This document shows positions 1-5,110 of a stretch of 5,110 nt of DNA, in pieces. Each line of letters begins with the position of its first letter. Positions within the stretch are counted from its first letter, which is position 1. The stretch comes from an uncultured Flavobacteriaceae bacterium. Lineage in GTDB: Bacteria > Bacteroidota > Bacteroidia > Flavobacteriales > Flavobacteriaceae. The translations under genes and the position numbers were made by a program. The stretch lies in the NCBI GenBank assembly GCA_938018045.1, contig CALIIP010000023.1, forward strand, positions 1 through 5,110, written 5' to 3'. The notes under the pieces are model-generated. The model did not search any database. It saw only the letters and a list, made by a program, of their open reading frames with translations, and was not told where the DNA came from.

Positions 1-1
1 A

Positions 2-478
2 ATGAGCGACTTTTCACATATCAATAAAAACAATCAACCAAAAATGGTGAACGTTGGTGATAAAAAAATCACCAAGCGAAAAGCAACAGCAAAAACGCTG
101 ATGTTTTTGGGTGCAGAAATCATTTCTCATTTTGAAAATGATGAGTTAACAACCAAAAAAGGACCTGTATTTCAAACAGCAATTATTGCAGGAATTCAGG
201 CAGTAAAAAAGACTTCAGAATTGATTCCAATGTGTCATCCTTTGATGATAAATGGTGTTGATATTGATATTATAATCATCAATAAAGAAGAAATAGAAAT
301 TAGTTGTTCGGTTGAAATAGAAGGTAAAACAGGAGTAGAAATGGAGGCGTTGACTGGAGTAAGTATTACAGCGTTGACTGTCTATGATATGTGTAAAACG
401 ATATCACAAAAAATGGTGATTAAAGAAACTAAATTGATTGAAAAAACTGGAGGAAAATCTGATATAAAAAAGATATAG
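2..478 (+). CDS. moaC: Cyclic pyranopterin monophosphate synthase MoaC
   Basis: MoaC works after the radical-SAM enzyme MoaA and converts its cyclic 8-oxo-GTP product into cyclic pyranopterin monophosphate, the first stable intermediate of molybdenum cofactor synthesis, in the cytoplasm. The 158 residues match the family's usual length of about 160 and align end to end with E. coli MoaC as I remember it. Visible landmarks are HIN at residues 6-8, KKGPVF with K53, GIQAVKKT at 64-71, the PMCHPL block with H79, GKTGVEMEALTG at 108-119 with E113 and E115, YDMCK at 128-132 with D129 and K132, and a C-terminal TGGKS. These cover the catalytic Lys, His and Asp positions known for the family. The first ATG is preferred over the one at residue 15 because the E. 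coli protein starts with the same spacing to HIN. Only one base upstream is visible, so a ribosome binding site cannot be judged. It is the first visible gene of the operon; proC starts 1 nt after its stop. Confidence 0.97.
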   Translation: MSDFSHINKNNQPKMVNVGDKKITKRKATAKTLMFLGAEIISHFENDELTTKKGPVFQTAIIAGIQAVKKTSELIPMCHPLMINGVDIDIIIINKEEIEISCSVEIEGKTGVEMEALTGVSITALTVYDMCKTISQKMVIKETKLIEKTGGKSDIKKI

Positions 479-479
479 G

Positions 480-1265
480 ATGAAGAATATTACAATTATT
501 GGAGGAGGAAATTTAGGGACTTCTATTATTGATGGTTTGCTTGATTCAGGCGTGAAGCCAGAAAACTTAACTATTACTAGAAGAAAACTTATTGCATTAG
601 AAAAATACAAGAAAATCGGAGTTAATGTTACGTCAGACAATATTGAAGCCGTTAAAAATTCTGATGTGATTTTATTGTGTATAAAACCACAAAAGACTAT
701 CGCAATACTTAAAGAAATTTCTCCTGAAATCACGAATCAAATTGTGATTTCTACTGTTACAGGAATTTCGATTCCTGAGTTGGAAGTAGAATTACCAAAA
801 TCGGTTTCATTATTTAGAGCAATGCCAAATACTGCTGCTGCAATTCGTGAATCGATGACGTGTATTTCTACAAATTCTGATGATGAAAAACAGAAAGAAT
901 ATGTAAAAGTTATGTTTGATAATTTAGGCGAAGTTTTATTTATTGAAGACGAATTGATGGCTTCAGCAACTGTTCTTGCTGCAAGCGGAATTGCTTTTGC
1001 ACTTCGTTATGTTCGTGCAGCAATGCAAGGCGGAATAGAAATTGGTTTTAGTTCAGAAATAGCTCAAAAAATCTCTGCTCAAACTATGAAAGGTGCAGCA
1101 TCTTTGGTATTGATGGAAGGAAATCATCCAGAAAGTGAAATTGATAAAGTAACAACTCCTCAAGGAATTACAATTACTGGTTTAAATAAAATGGAACATG
1201 AAGGCTTGAGTTCGGCAATTGTACAAGGAATTCTTGCTTCTCAAAAGAAAATTGAGAATTTGTAA
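480..1265 (+). CDS. proC: Pyrroline-5-carboxylate reductase (ProC family)
   Basis: The predicted reaction is NAD(P)H-dependent reduction of 1-pyrroline-5-carboxylate to L-proline in the cytoplasm. The N-terminal Rossmann domain shows GGGNLG at residues 8-13 and, after the second strand, R34-R35-K36, which suits the phosphate of NADPH. RAMPNT at 113-118 matches the family's conserved MPNT motif. The C-terminal helical dimer domain has ASGIAF in place of the usual SGPAY, a GAASL segment, and the family signature at 224-239 (VTTPQGITITGLNKME), where Q228 replaces the common Gly. I remember GIAF, the Arg in the next helix and NTAAAIRES as common in Bacteroidota ProC proteins, so these look like phylum variants and not decay. 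The length of 261 fits the family (about 260-280). The start ATG lies 1 nt after moaC and the stop directly abuts mobA (TAAATG). A proline enzyme inside a cofactor operon is unexpected. It may be the cell's only ProC or a paralogue with another imine substrate; the sequence does not decide. Confidence 0.9.
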   Translation: MKNITIIGGGNLGTSIIDGLLDSGVKPENLTITRRKLIALEKYKKIGVNVTSDNIEAVKNSDVILLCIKPQKTIAILKEISPEITNQIVISTVTGISIPELEVELPKSVSLFRAMPNTAAAIRESMTCISTNSDDEKQKEYVKVMFDNLGEVLFIEDELMASATVLAASGIAFALRYVRAAMQGGIEIGFSSEIAQKISAQTMKGAASLVLMEGNHPESEIDKVTTPQGITITGLNKMEHEGLSSAIVQGILASQKKIENL

Positions 1266-2399
1266 ATGAGCAAATACCAAAAACATACCAAACTAACACG
1301 TAGAAATTACGGTAAATATGCGTCTAATGAAATTTCATTTTTGGGTGTAAAATGCTCAATAATTAGCGATTTAGTTATAAAAATCGCCAATAACCTTCAA
1401 AAAACATCAAAAATCGCATATTTAGACGCAAGTCATAATGATGAGATTGTGGCTCCAATACTAGATACTTTTACGTTTCATGATTCTGAAAATTTAGATG
1501 TAAATACTAAAACGGTTTTGAACCCTTATAATTCATTAATTCAATTTTCACAATACGATTTGGTGTGTATAAATGGAAATCATTATCAAGGTGAAAAACA
1601 AGTTTTGATATTAGATAATGAGAAAGAAGCATCAGTATTAAAAAGATTAGATCAGTTAGACAATATTCAGTTTGTTATCAAAACAAATAAAGATTCAAAA
1701 TATTTTGATTTTCTGATTGATAAATATCCGAATATCAATAATTTAAAATGTTATATGATTGATGAAGTTGATAAAATTTCAAAGCATATAGACAATATAA
1801 TTCAAGATCAAATTGCACCAGTCCAAGGTTTGATTTTAGCAGGAGGAAAAAGTACAAGAATGGGAGCTGACAAAGGGTTGCTTGAATATCATGGAGTATC
1901 ACAAAGAGACTATTTATATGAGCAATTGAGTTCAATATTTTTGCCATATCATGACAATAAAGGCGTGTATATTTCAGTAACAGAAGGTCAAGAAATTGGA
2001 AATACTAATACGATTTCAGATAAATTTATAGGCCTTGGACCATTCGGAGCGATATGTTCTGCTTTTCAAGAGAATCCTAACTCAGCATTTTTTGTTATTG
2101 CAACAGATGTCCCTTTTGTAGATAAAGGTCTGATTAGACTTTTATTAGATAGTAGAAACCCAAAAAAAATTGCAACAGCATTGAAAGGGAAAAACAAGCA
2201 ATTTCCTGAACCATTGATTACAATTTGGGAACCAAAAGCGTATCCGATTTTACTTAATTACTTATCGCAAGGTTATTCTTGTCCGCGAAAAGTTTTGATA
2301 AATTCGGATGTTGAAATTGTTGAGGTTGACGAGCATTTTATACAGAATATTAATACGCCATCAGAATATGAAAAGGCGAAAAATGAATTAAAAAAATAA
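1266..2399 (+). CDS. mobA: MobA-type molybdenum cofactor guanylyltransferase with N-terminal MobB-like domain
   Basis: The C-terminal domain (about residues 186-377, the full length of E. coli MobA) is a nucleotidyltransferase that transfers GMP from GTP to Mo-molybdopterin, giving the guanine dinucleotide cofactor of DMSO-reductase-family enzymes. It shows LAGGKSTRMGADKG at 191-204 (GTP-binding loop), GLGPFG at 256-261, a metal-binding D281 in TDVPF, a PEPLITIWEP segment, and NTPSEYEKA near the end. The N-terminal 185 residues resemble MobB in layout. A strand leads into a loop and helix at 23-44, KIAYLDASH at 49-57 sits where MobB has IKHTHH, and YDLVCINGNHYQGEKQVLILD at 97-117 sits where MobB has DLILVEGFKHEEIAKIVLF. 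The P-loop is absent: residues 27-36 read GVKCSIISDL, with no GKT or GKS. I remember Bacteroidota homologues starting with the same KHTKLTRxNYG block, so this is probably a family trait. The ATG immediately follows the proC stop, and the N-terminal block supports that start. MobA function is well supported; the role of the N-terminal half is inferred. Confidence 0.92.
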   Translation: MSKYQKHTKLTRRNYGKYASNEISFLGVKCSIISDLVIKIANNLQKTSKIAYLDASHNDEIVAPILDTFTFHDSENLDVNTKTVLNPYNSLIQFSQYDLVCINGNHYQGEKQVLILDNEKEASVLKRLDQLDNIQFVIKTNKDSKYFDFLIDKYPNINNLKCYMIDEVDKISKHIDNIIQDQIAPVQGLILAGGKSTRMGADKGLLEYHGVSQRDYLYEQLSSIFLPYHDNKGVYISVTEGQEIGNTNTISDKFIGLGPFGAICSAFQENPNSAFFVIATDVPFVDKGLIRLLLDSRNPKKIATALKGKNKQFPEPLITIWEPKAYPILLNYLSQGYSCPRKVLINSDVEIVEVDEHFIQNINTPSEYEKAKNELKK

Positions 2400-2406
2400 A
2401 GAATTT

Positions 2407-2592
2407 ATGTTATCAATAGGAGTTTTATTTACATGTATCGGAGCAATAATTGTATTATTCAATACAGTAAAATTTTCATTTGTAAAAGATCAAGTTAATA
2501 GTAAAAAACAAGCAGTCGCAGGTTTTATTTTTCTTGCGATAGGAATTGTATTATTAATAATTTCAATTAAAAATTTAATGCAAGGAGAATAA
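2407..2592 (+). CDS. Small two-helix membrane protein, function unknown
   Basis: I do not recognise this 61-residue protein. It has two hydrophobic stretches, about residues 3-23 and 35-54, joined by a short polar, lysine-containing loop (K27-D28-Q29, K33-K34), so it is predicted to be an inner-membrane hairpin. Glycines recur within each helix (G5 and G12; G39 and G46), which would allow close packing or oligomerisation. There is no cysteine pair, signal-peptidase site or known catalytic motif. The gene is believable because it fills the whole space between mobA and moeB: it starts 7 nt after the mobA stop, and its TAA directly abuts the next ATG. Its place among cofactor genes suggests a link to molybdate or the cofactor, but nothing in the protein itself shows this. 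Confidence 0.75.
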   Translation: MLSIGVLFTCIGAIIVLFNTVKFSFVKDQVNSKKQAVAGFIFLAIGIVLLIISIKNLMQGE

Positions 2593-3696
2593 ATGACAAA
2601 GATTTCTGCAAAAGATTTATACCAACGTCAAACCACACTTTCTGAACTTGGAGAAAGTGGTCAAGAAAGGTTGCGAAACGCAACAATTAGTATTGTTGGT
2701 TGTGGAGGTTTAGGCTCGGTTGCCGCAATATATTTGGCTGGAAGTGGTGTTGGAAACATTCACTTGATAGATTTTGACACGGTTGATGTGAGTAATTTGC
2801 ATCGTCAAGTTTTTTATAAAACTGATGATATTGGTAAGCCTAAATGTGAAGTTCTAGCAACCTATATTCAGTCAACTTCTTCTTTTGTAAATGTTACTTT
2901 TTCTAATAAATCTGTTTCAAAAAAAAATGTATTTAATTTAATTGTTGATGCCGAAATTGTTTTGGATTGTACAGATAATTTGCCGATTAAATATTTGCTA
3001 AATGACGCTTGTGTTCTAAAAGATAAAACGTTAGTATATGGTTCTTTATATAAGTTTGATGGTTATGTAGCGACGTTTAACCACCTAGATAAAAACGAAA
3101 ATCGAACTGCCAATCTTCGCGATGCTTTTCCAGAAATACCAACTGAAAACATTCCTAATTGTTCTGAACTTGGAACGCTAAATACGATTGTAGGTATTAT
3201 TGGTTTGATGCAAGCCAACGAAGTTTTAAAAATTGTTGCAGAAATTGGAAAACCTTTAATAAATGAACTGTTGATTTATAATTCTCTAGACAATTCTCAG
3301 TTCAAGATGAAATTAAAACCTTCTGAATGTCATTCTGAGCAAAAGCGAAGAATCTCTTCATTGTTTGAATCCGAAAACTATAAATCCATTTTATGTGATT
3401 TTGATGACGGAATTACTATTTCTAAAGAAAATTTCAAGAAAATTTTAGAGCAGAAAGCAACAGTTAAAATCATTTCAATTATTGAAAATGAAGATTTAGA
3501 GCTTCCTTTTGAAGTAACTGAAAAAGTTCCAATGTATGATTTTGAAGATTGGTTAAGTGAACTTGAGAATCCTAAAGAAAATTATATTATTGTGTGTAAT
3601 CAAGGAATTTCAAGTGTGATGGCAGTGCATCTTTTTAAAGCAAAATTTTCAAAGCCTAATGTGATGAGTCTGGAAGGCGGAATTAGTGGTTTTTAA
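2593..3696 (+). CDS. moeB: MoeB/ThiF-type adenylyltransferase with C-terminal rhodanese domain
   Basis: This E1-like enzyme is predicted to adenylate the C-terminal glycine of a sulfur carrier, with MoaD the likely partner given moaC and mobA in the operon. The rhodanese domain may then deliver sulfur, as in MOCS3/Uba4. The E1 domain (about residues 5-243) has YQRQ at 10-13, GCGGLG at 36-41 for ATP, DFDTVDVSNLHRQ at 60-72 with R71, K84, and DCTDN at 125-129 with the Mg-binding D128. C190 in NCSE matches the position of the E1 cysteine. Both zinc CxxC pairs are missing: NLRDAFPE at 174-181 stands where CxxCLFPE is usual, and only C246 remains near the second site. The rhodanese domain (about 275-367) has the active-site loop CNQGISS at 335-341; C335 is kept, but the usual Arg is S340. 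It ends at GGISGF, where longer homologues have GGIxAW plus a tail. AAGGAG at 2582-2587 lies 5 nt before the ATG. ThiF or a partner other than MoaD remains possible. Confidence 0.9.
   Translation: MTKISAKDLYQRQTTLSELGESGQERLRNATISIVGCGGLGSVAAIYLAGSGVGNIHLIDFDTVDVSNLHRQVFYKTDDIGKPKCEVLATYIQSTSSFVNVTFSNKSVSKKNVFNLIVDAEIVLDCTDNLPIKYLLNDACVLKDKTLVYGSLYKFDGYVATFNHLDKNENRTANLRDAFPEIPTENIPNCSELGTLNTIVGIIGLMQANEVLKIVAEIGKPLINELLIYNSLDNSQFKMKLKPSECHSEQKRRISSLFESENYKSILCDFDDGITISKENFKKILEQKATVKIISIIENEDLELPFEVTEKVPMYDFEDWLSELENPKENYIIVCNQGISSVMAVHLFKAKFSKPNVMSLEGGISGF
3329..3356. repeat. Dispersed-repeat-like 28-mer embedded in the moeB linker
   Basis: This stretch begins GTCATTCTGAGC and ends GCGAAGAATCTC. 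It matches, at 25 of 28 positions by my alignment, a sequence I remember as dispersed in many copies between genes of Bacteroidota and some other bacteria (GTCATTCTGAGC, then GAAGTCGAAGAATCTC). The three mismatches all lie in the centre, at 3341, 3344 and 3345. It is read in frame as part of CHSEQKRRISSLFESE, residues 246-261, in the linker between the E1 and rhodanese domains. That peptide is unusually polar and basic compared with its flanks and belongs to neither domain. No second copy is present in the window, so its status as a genomic repeat rests on memory. Confidence 0.5.
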
Positions 3697-3730
3697 TTGT
3701 TTTTTTATTTAAAATTTTTCATTACATTTG
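3697..3730 (+). promoter_or_regulatory. Candidate Bacteroidota housekeeping promoter upstream of the 56-codon gene
   Basis: TACATTTG at 3723-3730 matches the Bacteroidota -7 consensus TAnnTTTG exactly. A TTG at 3697-3699 lies 23 nt upstream, at the long end of the 17-23 nt spacing reported for Flavobacterium promoters. A start site would fall near 3736-3740, about 40 nt before the ATG at 3777. The region is very AT-rich, so a chance match is quite possible. Confidence 0.4.
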
Positions 3731-3737
3731 AGGGAAT

Positions 3738-3754
3738 TTGGCACTATAACTTGC
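3738..3754 (+). promoter_or_regulatory. Sigma-54-like -24/-12 motif with off-by-one spacing
   Basis: TTGGCAC at 3738-3744 is a perfect -24 type element and TTGC at 3751-3754 is a -12 type element. They are separated by 6 nt where the sigma-54 consensus has 5, which puts 11 and not 10 bases between the GG and GC. Sigma-54 promoters are sensitive to this spacing, so it is reported as a near match. A start site would fall near 3766, just before the ATG at 3777. Confidence 0.22.
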
Positions 3755-3776
3755 CATTTTAAGAAATACAAAATTC

Positions 3777-3947
3777 ATGGAAAATAATACTTTAATAGAC
3801 TCAGGATTTGGTTTTATAATATGGACAATTATTAATTTGATTTTAATAATAGCAGTTGCCTATTTTGCAATCAAATTTTACATAAAAATAATGACATATC
3901 TTGATAAAAGTATAAAACTTATGGATAAAAAATTAGATTCAGATTAG
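3777..3947 (+). CDS. 56-residue single-pass membrane protein, function unknown
   Basis: This short frame runs from an ATG to a TAG and encodes 56 residues. An acidic, polar N-terminus (MENNTLIDSG) is followed by a hydrophobic helix at about 12-34 (from GFIIWTIIN to AYFAIKF) and a charged, lysine-rich C-terminal helix (YIKIMTYLDKSIKLMDKKLDSD). The charge pattern predicts a single-pass protein with the basic tail in the cytoplasm. The spacing of hydrophobic residues in the tail could form a short amphipathic or coiled-coil helix. The FGFIIWT start of the membrane helix loosely recalls the N-terminus of ATP synthase subunit b in Bacteroidota, but the long stalk is missing, so I do not assign that. 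Support comes from its soluble-membrane-soluble design, the promoter-like motifs just upstream, and the fact that it fills most of the space between moeB and the convergent transporter gene. It starts 80 nt after moeB, so it is probably transcribed separately. Confidence 0.65.
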   Translation: MENNTLIDSGFGFIIWTIINLILIIAVAYFAIKFYIKIMTYLDKSIKLMDKKLDSD

Positions 3948-3990
3948 GTTAAGAATAATATAAAATACCTAACTCATAAATAATTTTTTT
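3944..3990 (+). terminator. Weak candidate terminator between convergent genes
   Basis: TTAGGT at 3944-3949 can pair with ACCTAA at 3967-3972 across a 17-nt AT-rich loop, and seven T residues follow at 3984-3990. The stem is only 6 bp, it overlaps the last codon and stop of the small gene, and the T-run starts 11 nt after the stem, so this is not a textbook intrinsic terminator. Its position, in the 50-nt gap between a plus-strand gene and a minus-strand gene that both end here, is where termination would be expected. Confidence 0.22.
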
Positions 3991-3997
3991 GTGCTTT

Positions 3998-5110
3998 TTA
4001 ATTATTTTCAGGCATTCTAAACTGAATCACCAGCGAAGATAAAATTGTCAATATTCCAATAAAAATAATTGCAGTTTCTACGCTATACATATCAGCAATA
4101 ATTCCAGAAAGAATAGCGCCAATCGCATACCCTAAATCTCGCCACAATCTAAAAACACCAATACTTTCAGCACGTTGTGTTGGTGAAGTTGCACTTGCAA
4201 TTGCCGATAAAAATGTTGGATATACTAGTGCTGTTCCAAAACCTAAAAGCGCAGCAATCGTTGCGAGTTGATAAAAACCAGTAAAAAAAGGAATAGAAAT
4301 TATTGCAATTCCTTGCAAGAACATTCCCCAAAAAAGCATCATTTTTTTCGAATAAATATCAGACATCTTTCCTGTAAACAATTGTCCAATTCCCCAAACT
4401 GTCGGATAAATTGCGGCTATAATTCCGATATTTTTTGTTTCGTAATTGAGCGATACTAAAAGTATAGGTAAAATTCCCCAAATCATTCCGTCATTGAGGT
4501 TGTTTATCAATCCAGCTTGTGTGATAGAACTCAGCGACTTGTCTTTAAAAGTAGTTTCGAGAAACACGTTTTCTAATCCTTTTTTTTGATTGGTTTCTTG
4601 CTCAATATTTACAAATTTTCGAGTGTCATTTACAAATAAAATAGAAAGAACTAAACCAATAATTGAAATCCCAATTCCTAGATAAAAAGGATACGGAGTT
4701 ACACCATATTCATGTGCTATAATTCCTGTAAGAAAAGCCACAACTCCAACCGCAAAATATCCAGCAAACTCGTTGATTCCCATTGCAAAACCTCTGTCTT
4801 TTTCGCCAACCAAATCAATCTTCATAACAACAGTACTGCTCCAAGTTAATCCTTGATTGATACCAAGTAAAACATTTGCAAAAACAACCCAATTCCACGA
4901 AGTGGCATGCATCAGAATAAAAGGAATCGGAATGGCGAATAACCAACCGAAAACCAATAGGTTCTTACGACCATATTTGTTCGCAAGTTTTCCGGTAAAA
5001 TAATTTGTAATTGCTTTTGTAATTCCGAAAGCTACGATAAAAGATAAAATGGCAGTTTTAGAATCAATTCCAAATTCTTGTGTCGCAAACTTCGGAAAAA
5101 TAGTGCGTTC
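3998..5110 (-). CDS. Major Facilitator Superfamily transporter, N-terminus beyond the window
   Basis: The visible 370 residues begin with ERTIFPKFA at the right edge and stay open to 5110, so the start lies outside. A TTG at 4955-4957 is not the start: 51 in-frame residues precede it, including motif A of the superfamily (GKLANKYGRK, fragment residues 40-49, about 4964-4993). I count about 11 hydrophobic helices, so a 12-helix protein lacks only its first helix and a few tens of residues here. A second motif A-like loop (GKMSDIYSKK) opens the C-terminal half, and a charged loop near fragment residues 170-190 (from NDTRKF to LENVF) separates the halves. Other marked segments are VLLGINQGLTW, KIDLVGEKDRG and MGINEFAGYFAVG. 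The neighbouring cofactor genes might suggest nitrate or molybdate, but I do not see the nitrate signature of NarK proteins, so the substrate is unknown. Transport is probably proton-driven across the inner membrane. The gene converges on the plus-strand genes, with its stop 50 nt from the small membrane protein's stop. Confidence 0.88.
   Translation of the reverse strand, partial: ERTIFPKFATQEFGIDSKTAILSFIVAFGITKAITNYFTGKLANKYGRKNLLVFGWLFAIPIPFILMHATSWNWVVFANVLLGINQGLTWSSTVVMKIDLVGEKDRGFAMGINEFAGYFAVGVVAFLTGIIAHEYGVTPYPFYLGIGISIIGLVLSILFVNDTRKFVNIEQETNQKKGLENVFLETTFKDKSLSSITQAGLINNLNDGMIWGILPILLVSLNYETKNIGIIAAIYPTVWGIGQLFTGKMSDIYSKKMMLFWGMFLQGIAIISIPFFTGFYQLATIAALLGFGTALVYPTFLSAIASATSPTQRAESIGVFRLWRDLGYAIGAILSGIIADMYSVETAIIFIGILTILSSLVIQFRMPENN

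Noticed and set aside
404..733. Minus-strand open frame of 109 codons opposite moaC and proC
   Set aside because: It overlaps two clearly conserved genes on the other strand, and its protein has low-complexity Ser/Phe/Ile content typical of an antisense shadow.
1735..1947. Minus-strand open frame of 70 codons inside mobA
   Set aside because: It lies across the conserved GTP-binding loop of MobA on the opposite strand and shows no motif of its own.
3694..3720. T-rich stretch after moeB as an intrinsic terminator
   Set aside because: There is a run of T residues but no stable stem before it, so this is probably just AT-rich spacer.
3740..3755. GGCA...TGCC inverted repeat as an operator
   Set aside because: Only 4 bp pair in each arm and the inner bases do not extend the symmetry; the same bases are better described as the sigma-54-like near match.
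3777..3947. ATP synthase subunit b fragment
   Set aside because: Only a few residues around the membrane helix are reminiscent; the stalk and the rest of an atp operon are absent.
4268..4459. Plus-strand open frame of 63 codons inside the transporter gene
   Set aside because: It is antisense to conserved membrane helices of the transporter, and its composition is basic and without pattern.
3998..4957. Transporter gene starting at the TTG at 4955-4957
   Set aside because: The frame stays open for 51 more codons to the window edge and encodes the conserved motif A upstream of that TTG, so the true start lies outside the window.
1..5110. CRISPR array, tRNA or rRNA gene, or insertion sequence
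   Set aside because: No spaced direct repeats, no cloverleaf-like segment, no transposase and no terminal inverted repeats were seen; almost all of the window is coding.

Overview
This looks like chromosomal DNA of a Bacteroidota bacterium, most probably a member of the Flavobacteriia. By eye the G+C is about one third. Genes are packed end to end, mostly without convincing Shine-Dalgarno sequences. One promoter candidate fits the Bacteroidota pattern TAnnTTTG. The ProC and MobA proteins carry motif variants that I remember as typical of this phylum. The genus cannot be fixed from the window.

Positions 2-3696 form one tight plus-strand operon: moaC, a pyrroline-5-carboxylate reductase gene (proC), a two-domain mobA, a 61-residue two-helix membrane protein, and a moeB-type E1 enzyme with a C-terminal rhodanese domain. 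The gaps between genes are 1, 0, 7 and 0 nt, so co-transcription is nearly certain. Three genes belong to molybdenum cofactor (Moco) synthesis. MoaC makes cyclic pyranopterin monophosphate. The MoeB-like protein activates the MoaD sulfur carrier and may supply its sulfur through the rhodanese domain. MobA attaches GMP to give the guanine dinucleotide form of the cofactor. The rest of the pathway (moaA, moaD, moaE, moeA) is not in the window and may lie upstream. The proC gene and the small membrane protein are the unexplained members.

Positions 3697-3997 hold a promoter-like region, a 56-codon single-helix membrane protein (3777-3947), and a short gap with a weak hairpin. From 3998 to the right edge, on the minus strand, runs a Major Facilitator Superfamily transporter. 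Its open frame continues past position 5110, so its N-terminus is cut off by the window.

The window is mostly ordinary housekeeping sequence, and I do not see a wholly new system. The points worth a second look are: a MobB-shaped domain without a P-loop fused in front of MobA; a 28-bp match to a dispersed Bacteroidota repeat in frame inside the E1-rhodanese linker; loss of the zinc cysteines in that E1 enzyme; proC inside a Moco operon; and the short membrane protein with its promoter-like upstream region.
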